Shown: piece after piece, positions 1 to 8,528 of the stretch
Layout of the letters: each line of letters starts with the position of its first letter
Numbering within the stretch: position 1 is the stretch's first letter
From: an uncultured Clostridia bacterium
GTDB taxonomy: Bacteria > Bacillota > Clostridia > Peptostreptococcales > Anaerovoracaceae
Length of the DNA: 22,678 bases
Reading direction: 5' to 3'
Assembly: GCA_938009115.1 (NCBI GenBank)
Contig: CALLHZ010000074.1
Location: 1-22,678 of the forward strand
The notes under the pieces: model-generated
Seen by the model: the letters and a program-made list of their open reading frames with translations, nothing else
Told to the model about the DNA's origin: nothing
Databases searched by the model: none
Made by a program: the position numbers and the translations under genes

Positions 1-1542
1 GAGGATGTGAAGCGCTACTACCCCATGGAATCGTTTGCCTGTCACGTCCTGGGTGGCACCACCGACGACAATGCCGGGCTGGCCGGGATCGAGCTGGCGT
101 ATAACCGTTATCTGGCCGGGATCGACGGGCGCTGGATCACCAATAAGGACAACACCGGGAACAGTCTCTCCTACGGAACGGAACGATACTACCAGCCCCG
201 GGACGGCTACTCCGTGGTGCTGACGCTGGACGCCAATATCCAGCACATTGTGGAAGCGGCTTTGGTGCAAGCCCAGGAACGGACAAAGGCAAATCGTGTC
301 ATGTGTCTTGTCATGGATCCCAAAAACGGCGAGATCCTGGCCATGGCGCAGACCCCGGAATTCGATCCAAACGACCCCCGGGTCCCTATGGATCCGGCGG
401 AGGCTGCGGCGCTGGAAGCCATGTCTGCCGAAGAGCAGATGGCCTACTGGAATAAGATGTGGCGGAATTTTTGTGTTTCCGACACCTACGAGCCCGGCTC
501 CACCTTCAAGCTCATCACAGCGGGGATCGCGCTGGACGAAGGCGTCACAAACCTGACGGAAAAATTTTTGTGCCAGGGGAGCATCAAAGTGGCCGATGCC
601 GTGCTGCGGTGCTGGGATTATCCCAACTCTCACGGATGGCAGACCCTGGCCCAGGGCGTGCAGAATTCCTGCAATCCCGTGATGGTCCAGCTGGTCCAGC
701 GGATCGGGCTGACAGCCTATTACGAGGGGTTGGACCAATTTGGCCTTACGGAAAAAACCGGTGTGGATTTCCCCGGAGAGGGATATAATATTCTCCAAAG
801 AAAAGAGACCGCAGGACCGGTGGGACTGGCCACTATGGCCTACGGGCAGGGGATCGCCGTCACGCCGGTGAGCCTTCTCACCGCCATTTCGGCCTATGCC
901 AACGACGGCCTCTTGATGAAACCCAGACTCGTCAAGGCCTTGGTGGATTCCGACGGGCAGATCGTGGAAGAATATGCGCCGGAGATCACGCGCCGTCCGG
1001 TTTCCTCCCAGACTGCGGATGACGTCCTGAAAATCATGGAATCCGTCGTTACAGAGGGTGGCGGAGGAACAGCCCGGGTCGCCGGATACCGCATCGGCGG
1101 AAAGACAGGCACGGCCAGCAAGCCCGAAGGAGGCGGCTATTCGGATACGGATGTGTACGGCTCCTTCATCGGCGTAGCGCCTCTGGATGATCCGAAGGTT
1201 GCGCTTTTGGTGATCGTGGATACTCCCAAAGGGGTCCTCTACGGCAGCCAGACCGCAGCGCCGGCGGCAAAGGTCATCCTGCAGGAGATCTTCCGCTACA
1301 TGGATATTCCGCCTCAATATACCGAGGCTGAGCAGGCGGCCCTCAAGACCGGAAAAACAGAGGTCCCCGATGTAGTGGGACAGCATATGTCCGATGCCAT
1401 CGGCATTCTGGGCGGCCAGTCTCTGGGCTACACCATTGCTCCGAAAACCGACTTATACGAAGATCTCGTCGTCGTGGACCAATATCCCAGAAGCGGCGCC
1501 CTGATCGACCTGAATACAAAAGTAACGCTGTATTATGAGTGA
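1..1542 (+). CDS. class B penicillin-binding protein, FtsI/SpoVD type with one PASTA domain (5' end outside window)
   Basis: This is a D,D-transpeptidase that crosslinks septal peptidoglycan outside the membrane; it would work with the SEDS polymerase FtsW encoded four genes downstream. The reading frame is open from base 1, so the N-terminal membrane anchor and the start of the dimerisation domain lie upstream. The visible part begins in the dimerisation domain (KRYYPM, then a GLAGIE motif). The three active-site motifs of the family are intact: STFK with the nucleophile Ser at 499-501 and Lys at 508-510, SCN at 667-675, and KTG at 1102-1110. A single PASTA domain follows at 1360-1539 (EVPDVVG start). 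One PASTA repeat resembles SpoVD more than the two-repeat PBP2B of Bacillus, but whether this is the vegetative FtsI or a sporulation enzyme cannot be told from sequence. It ends 18 bases before murF. Confidence 0.95.
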   Translation, partial: EDVKRYYPMESFACHVLGGTTDDNAGLAGIELAYNRYLAGIDGRWITNKDNTGNSLSYGTERYYQPRDGYSVVLTLDANIQHIVEAALVQAQERTKANRVMCLVMDPKNGEILAMAQTPEFDPNDPRVPMDPAEAAALEAMSAEEQMAYWNKMWRNFCVSDTYEPGSTFKLITAGIALDEGVTNLTEKFLCQGSIKVADAVLRCWDYPNSHGWQTLAQGVQNSCNPVMVQLVQRIGLTAYYEGLDQFGLTEKTGVDFPGEGYNILQRKETAGPVGLATMAYGQGIAVTPVSLLTAISAYANDGLLMKPRLVKALVDSDGQIVEEYAPEITRRPVSSQTADDVLKIMESVVTEGGGGTARVAGYRIGGKTGTASKPEGGGYSDTDVYGSFIGVAPLDDPKVALLVIVDTPKGVLYGSQTAAPAAKVILQEIFRYMDIPPQYTEAEQAALKTGKTEVPDVVGQHMSDAIGILGGQSLGYTIAPKTDLYEDLVVVDQYPRSGALIDLNTKVTLYYE

Positions 1543-1545
1543 GCA

Positions 1546-1552
1546 GCAGGAG
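1546..1552 (+). promoter_or_regulatory. ribosome binding site of murF
   Basis: GCAGGAG lies eight bases before a TTG codon at 1561. No ATG or GTG is placed as well, and the MurF N-terminus begins right at this point, so this site supports the rare TTG start. Confidence 0.7.
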
Positions 1553-1560
1553 AAATTATT

Positions 1561-2979
1561 TTGAAAAAGACTGATGTGCAGTGGCTGGCCCGGGCCTGCG
1601 GCGGCAGGATCTTCGGAAATCAGGACGCCTGGATCTCCGGCGTGGCCATCGATTCCCGAAAAGTCGAGGCAGGCGAAATGTTCGTGGCCTACGTGGGACC
1701 CAGCAAGGACGGGCACGATTTTCTCAAAGACGCACTGGAGAGAGGCTGCCGGGTTTTTTTCGTTTCTGAAGAGGGCAGGATCCCGCCGATCCTAGCAAAG
1801 GAGCCTTCGGCCTCCTTTATCCTGACCGGAGACACCGAGCAGGGGCTTACACAGATCGCCGGAGCGTATCTGGACCAGTTCCGCCTGCATCGGGTGGCCG
1901 TTACGGGCAGCGTCGGAAAAACTACGACGAAAGAGATGCTCGCCCGGGTCCTTTCCCGGAAGTACCGCACAGTCAGCACCTCCGGAAACCTGAACACAAC
2001 GCTGGGTCAATGTCTCACCGCCTTCCGCGCGGAAGCAGATACCCAGGCCATCGTATTTGAAATGGGCATGGACAGGAAGGGCGAGCTTGAAAGCTATTGC
2101 AGGTGGATCCGGCCCCATATCGCCGTGATCACCAATGTCGGGACGGCGCATTTGGAGCGCCTGGGCACCCGGGAAGCCATCGCCGGAGCAAAGCTGGAGA
2201 TCGCTTCGTATCTCGAGCTCCAGGATGTGCTGGTATTCAACAGCGACAGCGATTTCCTCGCGCCGGCGGAGGTGGCCGCCAGGTTGGGCGGGCGATGCCG
2301 CCTCTGTCCCGTGGGCGTCGGAAAAGATGCCGAATACCTGTTGCAGGATGTCCGGACCGAAGGCAGCGGCGTGGCTTTTTCCCTGGCGGATCCAAACCGG
2401 AGCCGGCAGGATTTTGCGCTTCCCATTCCGGGACTTCACAACGCCATGAATGCGGCTCTTTCGGCTGCCGCAGGCGCATTTTTGGATATTTCGCTGCCGG
2501 AAGCCTCCGCCGCTCTTCGGGTAATGGAGAGCGCCGAGCGGCGGCTTCGTCTGGAGACGTCCGGCGGCGTGACCCTGATCGATGATACCTACAATGCCGG
2601 TCCCGACTCCATGAAGGCCGCGCTGGACGTTCTTGCGCTGACGCCGGGAAGCCGTCGCATCGCGGTGCTGGCCGATATTCTGGAGCTGGGCAGTTATCTG
2701 GAGGAGGGACATCTTTCCGTCGGGCGCTATGCGGCGGAGAAGAGTCCGGATGTTTTGATTGCAATCGGCAGCAATGCAAAGTATTATGCCATAGGAGCCG
2801 AAGAGGCCGGATATCGCGGCCGTCTGCTGCGCTGCGCTTCCAACGGAGAAGCTATGGAGTTTCTGCTGTCGGAGCTCAGGCCGGGCGACACCGTACTGGT
2901 GAAGGGCTCCAATGCCACCGGGGTGGCCGAAGTGGCTGCCCGGATCCGTCGATCGATCAACGCAGGGGAGGAATCCTGA
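1561..2979 (+). CDS. murF: UDP-MurNAc-tripeptide--D-alanyl-D-alanine ligase MurF
   Basis: MurF adds D-Ala-D-Ala to UDP-MurNAc-tripeptide with ATP, the last cytoplasmic step of pentapeptide synthesis. The 472-residue length is normal for the family. An N-terminal uridine-binding domain (about 1-105) is followed by the central ATPase domain with the P-loop GSVGKTT at residues 116-122, and by the C-terminal ligase domain with a DDTYNAGPDSM motif, the MurF form of the conserved DxYNxNPxS stretch. GLHNAMNAAL is the Mur-ligase linker motif. The start is TTG with a good ribosome binding site. The stop codon shares one base with the mraY start (TGATG), so the two are probably translationally coupled. 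MurE is the closest alternative, but the DxYNAxPDS signature and the mraY neighbour favour MurF. Confidence 0.96.
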   Translation: MKKTDVQWLARACGGRIFGNQDAWISGVAIDSRKVEAGEMFVAYVGPSKDGHDFLKDALERGCRVFFVSEEGRIPPILAKEPSASFILTGDTEQGLTQIAGAYLDQFRLHRVAVTGSVGKTTTKEMLARVLSRKYRTVSTSGNLNTTLGQCLTAFRAEADTQAIVFEMGMDRKGELESYCRWIRPHIAVITNVGTAHLERLGTREAIAGAKLEIASYLELQDVLVFNSDSDFLAPAEVAARLGGRCRLCPVGVGKDAEYLLQDVRTEGSGVAFSLADPNRSRQDFALPIPGLHNAMNAALSAAAGAFLDISLPEASAALRVMESAERRLRLETSGGVTLIDDTYNAGPDSMKAALDVLALTPGSRRIAVLADILELGSYLEEGHLSVGRYAAEKSPDVLIAIGSNAKYYAIGAEEAGYRGRLLRCASNGEAMEFLLSELRPGDTVLVKGSNATGVAEVAARIRRSINAGEES

Positions 2980-3938
2980 TGCATAATACCCAGATATTCG
3001 GGGCGATGGGAGCGGCCTTCGCCGCCGCTGTCCTTCTGACCCCCTTGCTGTTGCCCTTCCTGCGCCGTCTCGGCGCCGGACAGAGCATTCGGGAAGAGGG
3101 CCCCAGCAGCCACATGAGCAAGTCCGGCACGCCTACCATGGGCGGGATCGCCATCATCGGGGCGATCCTGGCGGCGGCCTTAGGCTTCGGCGGGCTCGGC
3201 GGCCAGATGCCGGTCATGATTTTTTTGTTTCTCAGCTTTGCTGCCGTGGGCTTTGCCGATGACTGGCTGAAGGTGGTCAACCGCAGAAATCTGGGGCTGA
3301 CAGCGCGTCAGAAGATCCTTCTGCAAATATTCGTTGCCGCTCTGGGCGCTTTCTGGCTGAGCCGGATCTCCGGCAGCGGCACGACGGTCTATATCCCTGT
3401 GGCCAGGATCTATGCGGATCTCGGCGTGTTTTACATCGCATTTGTGGCCTTTGTGGTCGTGTCCATGGTGAATGCGGTGAATCTGACCGACGGGCTGGAC
3501 GGGCTGGCCTCAGGCGTCACGGCCATCGTGGCCGCCTGCCTGACCATCATCGGAATGGGCTTCGGCGCATTCCAGGCTTCTGTGTTATCGGCGTCTATTT
3601 TTGGCGCCTGTCTTGGATTTTTGATCTACAACCGTCATCCTGCCAGACTTTTTATGGGAGACACAGGATCGTTGGCGCTGGGTGGCGCGCTGGCGGCCGC
3701 AGCCGTGTCCATGAATGCCACGCTCATCCTTCCGCTGGCGGGAGGGATCTATGTGGCGGAGGCGCTGTCGGTCATCATCCAGGTTTATGTATTCAAAACA
3801 CAGAATGAACGCCGGTTTTTCCGCATGGCGCCGCTCCACCACCACTTCGAGCTGGGCGGCTGGTCCGAAAACAAGATCCTGGCTGTATTTTGCCTGGTCA
3901 CGACAGTCCTCTGCGTCCTGGCAGTGGCGGCGGTATAG
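2979..3938 (+). CDS. mraY: phospho-N-acetylmuramoyl-pentapeptide transferase MraY
   Basis: MraY is an integral membrane enzyme that transfers phospho-MurNAc-pentapeptide from UDP to undecaprenyl phosphate, making lipid I. The 319-residue protein is mostly hydrophobic, with about ten predicted membrane segments. All family hallmarks are visible: SGTPTMGG near the N-terminus, FADDWLK with the aspartate pair, NLTDGLDGLASG at residues 168-179, MGDTGS at 226-231, and the PLHHHFE motif at 285-291 that separates MraY from WecA/TagO relatives. Its ATG overlaps the murF stop by one base. It is followed by a 29-base gap and then murD. Confidence 0.98.
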   Translation: MHNTQIFGAMGAAFAAAVLLTPLLLPFLRRLGAGQSIREEGPSSHMSKSGTPTMGGIAIIGAILAAALGFGGLGGQMPVMIFLFLSFAAVGFADDWLKVVNRRNLGLTARQKILLQIFVAALGAFWLSRISGSGTTVYIPVARIYADLGVFYIAFVAFVVVSMVNAVNLTDGLDGLASGVTAIVAACLTIIGMGFGAFQASVLSASIFGACLGFLIYNRHPARLFMGDTGSLALGGALAAAAVSMNATLILPLAGGIYVAEALSVIIQVYVFKTQNERRFFRMAPLHHHFELGGWSENKILAVFCLVTTVLCVLAVAAV

Positions 3939-3967
3939 TTCGGCATCACTGAAAGAAAGGGAGCATG

Positions 3968-5338
3968 ATGACAGATGCATCCAATAATAAGGTCCTGATC
4001 GCCGGTTTAGGGAAATCCGGCATGGCCGCCGCGCGGCTTTTGGCGTCCCAGGGGATGGAAGTGTATGCCTATGACGGCAAAGACGCATCCGCTTTCCCTG
4101 AGGAGCAGCGCAAAGAGCTGGAGGCTCTGGGCGTACGCTGCTATCTGGGCCGGGAGCCGGATACCGACGGGTTCAGACAGGTGGTTGCCAGTCCCGGCAT
4201 GCCCCTCACGGAGCCTGTGTTGAAGCAGGCTGCAAGAAACGGCGCAGAGATCATCGGTGAACTGGAGCTGGCCTACCGGAGCCGACCCGTCAGATTTGTG
4301 GCCATCACGGGAACCAACGGAAAAACCACCACCACAGCTCTCGTGGGGGAGATGTACCGGCTGGCAGGGCTGCCTCACCGCATCGTGGGGAATATCGGGA
4401 CGCCCGTCGCAGACCAGATCCTTTCCGCGGAGGAGGATGCGGTGATGGTGACGGAAGTCTCCAGTTTTCAGCTGGAAACCATCGTGGACTTCCGTCCCCG
4501 GGTGGCGGCGCTGCTCAACATCACGCCGGATCATCTGGACCGCCACGGCAGCCTGGAAGAGTACGTCCGGGTCAAATTCAAAGTATTTGAAAACCAGCGC
4601 GAGGAAGATTACTGCGTCTACAATGCCGACGACGCGCTGTCCTCCTCGCTGCCGGAGCGGGGCCTCAAGGGGTGGGCAGTACCTTTCTCAGCGCGGAAAA
4701 GCCTTTCTTTTGGCGCTTTTGTCCGGGACGGGCAGATCATGATAGCAGGAGAGCAAGACCAAGAGATCGCGCTGTGTCCTGTGGAGGCCTTGAGGATCCC
4801 CGGCGCCCACAACCTGGAAAACGCCCTGGCTGCCGCTGCCACGGCATATTTCGCCGGCGTGCCGGCAGAAGCTATTGGAAAGGCTCTGCGGACTTTTGCC
4901 GGCGTGGAACACCGCATCGAAACCGTGGCGGAAATCAACGGTGTGGCATATATCAACGATTCCAAGGGCACGAATCCCGATGCGGCGATCAAGGCGATCC
5001 TGTCCGTCCCAAGACCGTTGCTGCTGATCGCAGGCGGTTATGAAAAAAATGCGGATTTCGATCCGTTTACCGCTGCCTTCGAAGGACGGGTAAGATATCT
5101 GATCCTTCTTGGGAAAACAGCGGAGCGCATCGCCCGTAGCGCCGAAAAGAACGGCTTCCCCAAAGACGCCATCCATTTCTGCGCGGACATGGGGGATTGC
5201 GTGCGCGAGGCTGCCCAGCTTGCCCTGCCGGGGGATGCCGTCCTTTTGTCTCCGGCCTGCGCCAGTTGGGGGATGTACAATAATTTCGAGGAGCGCGGCC
5301 GTCATTTCAAAGAGCTTGTACGGGCCCTTGGCGCATAG
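3968..5338 (+). CDS. murD: UDP-N-acetylmuramoyl-L-alanine--D-glutamate ligase MurD
   Basis: MurD is the cytoplasmic ATP-dependent ligase that adds D-Glu to UDP-MurNAc-L-Ala. A Rossmann-like N-terminal domain (KVLIAGLGKSGMAAARLL) binds UDP. The P-loop is GTNGKTTTT, about residues 115-123; NITPDHLDRHGS is the conserved central motif; HRIETV, NDSKGTNPDA and LSPACASWGMYNNFEERG are the MurD C-terminal signatures. Two ATG codons are adjacent, at 3965 and 3968. The purine-rich AAAGGGAG at 3956-3963 is better spaced for 3968, so I chose that one; the earlier start adds a single Met. The product is 456 residues, the usual length. The LSPACASW form differs slightly from the more common LSPACASFDQF. Confidence 0.97.
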   Translation: MTDASNNKVLIAGLGKSGMAAARLLASQGMEVYAYDGKDASAFPEEQRKELEALGVRCYLGREPDTDGFRQVVASPGMPLTEPVLKQAARNGAEIIGELELAYRSRPVRFVAITGTNGKTTTTALVGEMYRLAGLPHRIVGNIGTPVADQILSAEEDAVMVTEVSSFQLETIVDFRPRVAALLNITPDHLDRHGSLEEYVRVKFKVFENQREEDYCVYNADDALSSSLPERGLKGWAVPFSARKSLSFGAFVRDGQIMIAGEQDQEIALCPVEALRIPGAHNLENALAAAATAYFAGVPAEAIGKALRTFAGVEHRIETVAEINGVAYINDSKGTNPDAAIKAILSVPRPLLLIAGGYEKNADFDPFTAAFEGRVRYLILLGKTAERIARSAEKNGFPKDAIHFCADMGDCVREAAQLALPGDAVLLSPACASWGMYNNFEERGRHFKELVRALGA

Positions 5339-5359
5339 CAACGGCAAGGGAAGGAGACC

Positions 5360-6487
5360 ATGAGAGAGCGAGCCCTGCGACAACTGAAAGAGGGGGATTT
5401 CATCCTGGTGCTGCTGGTGCTGGGCCTGTCGGTCTTCGGCATCGTGATGGTCTTCAGCGCCAGCTATTACAATGCGCTGAGCAAATTCGGCAATCCCTAC
5501 AAATACTTGATCGAGGACAGCATGTGGGTCCTGGTCGGCTGGGTTGGATTTGTGTTTTTCTCATTTTTTGATTATCATTACCTGAGACATTTTGCCTGGC
5601 CTCTGCTGGGGGCGGGCATGGCGCTGCTGTTCCTGATTTTTACGCCTTTGGGCCTCACCATCAACAATGCGACCCGCTGGCTGGATTTCAAGTACTTTAC
5701 CGTGATGCCCGGCGAGGTGGTCAAGTTCTCGCTGATCATCTTCGTCGCAGCCTTTCTCTCTGAGGATCCGACCCGGTCCAGGAAGTTTTTCAAAGGGATC
5801 CTGCCTACGCTCACTGTGGCGGGCATCTGTTTTGCAGCCATCTATAAGCAGCCGAACCTCTCCACAGCCGGCCTTGTGCTCCTGTTGGTGGTGGGGATGC
5901 TCTATGTGGCCGGGCTGCCGAAGATCTGGGTCACCGCTACAGCTATCGCAGGCGCCGCGCTGGCCAGTCTGGCGGTCCTGGCCCCCGGGGGAGAATACCG
6001 CCTTCAGCGGGTGATCAGCTTTATGGATCCGTTTCAGGATCCCCTGGGTTCAGGCTATCAGGTCGTGCAGTCCCTTTTGGCCTTGGGCTCCGGCGGCGTC
6101 TTCGGCGTAGGCCTTGGGCAGAGCATTCAGAAAACCTTGTACTTGCCGGAACCGCAAAACGACTTTATACTGGCGATCATAGGCGAAGAATTGGGCTTCG
6201 TCGGGATCCTGGGACTGATGGCGGCTTATCTGGGCCTGATCTGGCGCTGCTGTCATATCGCCGTGCGGGCAAAGGATTATTTTGGCATGATGCTGGCCGC
6301 GGGAACAACGATCATCCTGAGCCTTCAGGTCCTGATGAACATCGCCGTGGTAACGGCGTCCTTCCCGCCCACGGGCGTCATCCTGCCTTTTGTGAGCCAG
6401 GGGGGCAACGCCATGGTGATCTTCCTGTCGCTGATGGGGATCATGACCAATATATCCAGGCAGGCAGCGCCGTCCAGGCAGCTGTGA
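5360..6487 (+). CDS. ftsW: SEDS peptidoglycan glycosyltransferase FtsW
   Basis: FtsW polymerises lipid II into glycan strands at the division site, in complex with the class B PBP encoded upstream. The 375-residue protein is polytopic, with roughly ten hydrophobic segments. SEDS motifs are present: NNATRWLDF in the first extracellular loop, SGYQVVQSLLALGSGGVFG, and LPEPQNDFILAIIGEELG, whose Asp268 aligns with the essential aspartate of RodA/FtsW. The C-terminal motif FPPTGVILPFVSQGGN corresponds to the usual PPTGxxLPFxSYGG. A strong ribosome binding site (AAGGGAAGGAG) precedes the ATG. SpoVE is a close paralog in spore formers; position between murD and murG fits either name. Its TGA overlaps the ribosome binding site of murG. 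Confidence 0.94.
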   Translation: MRERALRQLKEGDFILVLLVLGLSVFGIVMVFSASYYNALSKFGNPYKYLIEDSMWVLVGWVGFVFFSFFDYHYLRHFAWPLLGAGMALLFLIFTPLGLTINNATRWLDFKYFTVMPGEVVKFSLIIFVAAFLSEDPTRSRKFFKGILPTLTVAGICFAAIYKQPNLSTAGLVLLLVVGMLYVAGLPKIWVTATAIAGAALASLAVLAPGGEYRLQRVISFMDPFQDPLGSGYQVVQSLLALGSGGVFGVGLGQSIQKTLYLPEPQNDFILAIIGEELGFVGILGLMAAYLGLIWRCCHIAVRAKDYFGMMLAAGTTIILSLQVLMNIAVVTASFPPTGVILPFVSQGGNAMVIFLSLMGIMTNISRQAAPSRQL

Positions 6488-6491
6488 GGAG
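6486..6491 (+). promoter_or_regulatory. ribosome binding site deciding the murG start
   Basis: GAGGAG overlaps the last two bases of the ftsW stop and lies seven bases before ATG 6499. This favours 6499 over the in-frame GTG at 6484, which would put the site inside the coding region. Confidence 0.75.
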
Positions 6492-6498
6492 CGAGAAG

Positions 6499-7617
6499 AT
6501 GAAAGTGCTGTTCACCTGCGGGGGGACCGGAGGACATATCTACCCGGCCATCGCCATTGCAGACAAAATCAAACGCAGACATCCTGGCGCAGAGATCCTT
6601 TTCGTCGGGACCGAAACAGGTATGGAAAACACGCTGGTGCCCGCTGCCGGGTACGATCTGGAACGGATCGCCGCCAGCGGACTGGACCGTCGCAATCCTC
6701 TGAACAACATCAAAACCTTCCGCAACATGCTTCAGGGCAGCGCCCAGATCCGGAGGATCCTGGAATGTTTTCGTCCCGACCGCGTGGTGGGCACCGGCGG
6801 CTATGTGACCGCCCCGGTGATCCGGGAGGCCGCCAGGCGGGGCATACCGGCTTACATCCATGAGCAGAACGCGCTTCCCGGCGTAGCCAACCGCATGCTG
6901 GAGCGTTATACTGCCAAGACGTTCATCAGCTTTCCGGACTCTGAAAAATATTTTCGTCACAAAGAAAAGCTGGTGCTGTCCGGCAATCCGGTCCGCAGGG
7001 AATTTGTTCTGGCCGGCATCGCCGACTGCCGCAGCGAGTTGGGCTTTTCCGACAAAGACTTCGTCCTTCTTGTTTTTGGGGGCAGCCTGGGGGCTCAGGT
7101 GCTCAACAGAGAGACGCTGCGGATGATCCCGGCGCTCAAAGAGGGCGGGGCGCGTCTGATCTTTGTAACGGGCAAGCGATATTACGAGGAAGTCCGGGAC
7201 GCCATCGCGGAGATTCCCGGAGGCGAAGATGTTAAGCTGCTGCCTTATGCCGACGACATGCCCCGGCTGCTGAACGCAGCCGATCTGGTGATCAGCCGGG
7301 CAGGCGCCATCGCTCTGGCGGAGATCACGGTCTGCGGCAAGCCCAGCCTTTTGATCCCGTCTCCCAATGTGACGAACGATCATCAGTACCACAACGCAAA
7401 GGCGCTTGCCGACGCCGGCGCCGCCGTTCTGATCCGGGAAGAGGACCTGTCGGAGGAGCGCTCCGTCTTTGCGTACTATGTGCTGAAGCTGAAAAACAAC
7501 AAAGAAAAGCTGAACGCCATGTCCCTGGCCTCCGCCGGTCTGGGTAGGGCCGACGCAGCCGATATCATATACGACAATCTTGCACTGGATACGATCGGAA
7601 CCGAATCACATGAGTGA
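6499..7617 (+). CDS. murG: UDP-N-acetylglucosamine--LPS/lipid I GlcNAc transferase MurG
   Basis: MurG is a GT28-family glycosyltransferase at the inner face of the membrane; it adds GlcNAc to lipid I to make lipid II, the substrate of FtsW. The protein starts with MKVLFTCGGTGGHIYPA, the family's N-terminal glycine-rich loop. HEQNALPGVANRML is the conserved HEQN motif, GGSLGAQVLN starts the C-terminal domain, and SRAGAIALAE followed by IPSPNVTNDHQYHNA forms the UDP-GlcNAc site. The length of 372 residues is typical. I chose ATG 6499 rather than GTG 6484 because of the ribosome binding site and because family members begin at this MKV. The last eight bases overlap the start of ftsQ. Confidence 0.97.
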   Translation: MKVLFTCGGTGGHIYPAIAIADKIKRRHPGAEILFVGTETGMENTLVPAAGYDLERIAASGLDRRNPLNNIKTFRNMLQGSAQIRRILECFRPDRVVGTGGYVTAPVIREAARRGIPAYIHEQNALPGVANRMLERYTAKTFISFPDSEKYFRHKEKLVLSGNPVRREFVLAGIADCRSELGFSDKDFVLLVFGGSLGAQVLNRETLRMIPALKEGGARLIFVTGKRYYEEVRDAIAEIPGGEDVKLLPYADDMPRLLNAADLVISRAGAIALAEITVCGKPSLLIPSPNVTNDHQYHNAKALADAGAAVLIREEDLSEERSVFAYYVLKLKNNKEKLNAMSLASAGLGRADAADIIYDNLALDTIGTESHE

Positions 7618-8425
7618 ACGCATCGAATTCCCCGCCGCGGACACCCTGGAGCTGCCGCCTCAAAACCAGGAGGAGTTCTACACAGCGCCGGCGACGGGCA
7701 AAAAGAAAAAAAAGAGGAAGAAGAAGCGGTATCTGCTGAAGTTCTTCATTTTGTGCCTGCTGTGCACCGGCGGGTACTATTTTCTCACGTCCGAATACTT
7801 CAACATCACCACTATCGACGTGGGCGGCAACGAGTACTACACCCGGGCCCAGCTGATCCAGATGACAGGACTCAAAACCGGGAAAAATACTTTTGAATTC
7901 AGCATTTCGGATATTCGGGACAAGCTGCTGGAGGACCCGTATATCAAAAATGTCAAGATCCGCCGCATCCCCATGGGCACCGTGCGGATCACTGTGACAG
8001 AGCGGGTGGAATACGCAGCGGTGCCCTACGGCGAAAGCTATGTGCTGCTGGACAACGAAGGAACGGTGCTCCGGGTCTCGGAAGATGCTCCGACACTGCC
8101 GCTGCTCCTGGGCATGGCGCTGGTGGAAATGACCCCGGGCAAAGCGCTGGTGGTGGAACAGTCCTATCTGTTCACGGATACGCTGGAACTCCTGGAGATC
8201 ATGGAGGAGCACGAAGTCTATTTCAAAAAGATCGATTTTTCCACGGTGATGGTCAAGGCCTACATCTACGACACGCTGTATTGCGAAGGCGCCCCGGCCA
8301 ACATCCGAGACAATATGGAGAGTGTGGAAAAGCTGCTGTATGAACTGTACCAGCAGGAGATCACCCACGGCGTCATCAAGGTGGGCAAGGATAATTATCT
8401 CTCTTTCAGCCCCGTCATCGAATGA
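7610..8425 (+). CDS. ftsQ: cell division protein FtsQ/DivIB
   Basis: FtsQ/DivIB is a single-pass membrane protein of the divisome that bridges early and late division proteins. The 271-residue product has a short cytoplasmic tail ending in a very basic block of lysines and arginines at about residues 31-40, one membrane segment at about 41-59, and an extracellular POTRA domain from about 64 to 132 (FNITTIDVGGNEYYT ... VRITVTER), followed by the beta domain. This layout identifies it although primary sequence is poorly conserved in the family. ATG 7610 overlaps the murG stop by eight bases; an in-frame TTG at 7580 would add ten residues but has no ribosome binding site. It closes the dcw block; a 103-base leader follows before ftsZ. 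Confidence 0.93.
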   Translation: MSERIEFPAADTLELPPQNQEEFYTAPATGKKKKKRKKKRYLLKFFILCLLCTGGYYFLTSEYFNITTIDVGGNEYYTRAQLIQMTGLKTGKNTFEFSISDIRDKLLEDPYIKNVKIRRIPMGTVRITVTERVEYAAVPYGESYVLLDNEGTVLRVSEDAPTLPLLLGMALVEMTPGKALVVEQSYLFTDTLELLEIMEEHEVYFKKIDFSTVMVKAYIYDTLYCEGAPANIRDNMESVEKLLYELYQQEITHGVIKVGKDNYLSFSPVIE

Positions 8426-8426
8426 C

Positions 8427-8498
8427 CTGAAAAAAACGGCCGCATCCGTATAATTTTCGTGCAACTTGTTGCGGGATGTGATAGTATAACCATATATT
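8427..8498 (+). promoter_or_regulatory. candidate promoter region of ftsZ
   Basis: The AT-rich leader holds several sigma-A-like elements. A perfect TATAAT at 8449-8454 has CTGAAA at 8427-8432 as a possible -35 box, spacer 16. A second pair is TTGCGG at 8469-8474 and TATATT at 8493-8498, spacer 18. Another -10-like TATAAC lies at 8485-8490. Between them is the palindrome GCAAC-TT-GTTGC at 8461-8472, a possible operator. Which element is used cannot be decided from sequence, but the region contrasts clearly with the tight gene joints elsewhere. Confidence 0.5.
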
Positions 8499-8515
8499 GT
8501 GTTGTTATGGAATAC

Positions 8516-8521
8516 AGGAGG
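8516..8521 (+). promoter_or_regulatory. ribosome binding site of ftsZ
   Basis: A full consensus AGGAGG sits seven bases before ATG 8529. It fixes that start over the in-frame GTG at 8499, and fits the high FtsZ level cells need. Confidence 0.85.
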
Positions 8522-8528
8522 CCGTATA

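Noticed and set aside
6484..6498. GTG 6484 as the murG start
   Set aside because: The ribosome binding site at 6486-6491 points to ATG 6499, where MurG homologs begin.
6325..7392. Antisense open frame of about 355 codons across the ftsW-murG joint
   Set aside because: Both sense genes have complete family motifs; the antisense translation matches nothing I recognise.
7698..7728. A-rich run in ftsQ as a programmed frameshift site
   Set aside because: It encodes the basic block before the membrane segment, as expected in FtsQ; the frame continues normally and no alternative product is apparent.
8414..8426. GTCAT-CGA-ATGAC inverted repeat at the ftsQ stop as a terminator
   Set aside because: Only five base pairs, no T-tract after it, and it overlaps the stop codon; chance is likely.
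8499..8528. GTG 8499 as the ftsZ start
   Set aside because: A full AGGAGG at 8516-8521 serves ATG 8529.
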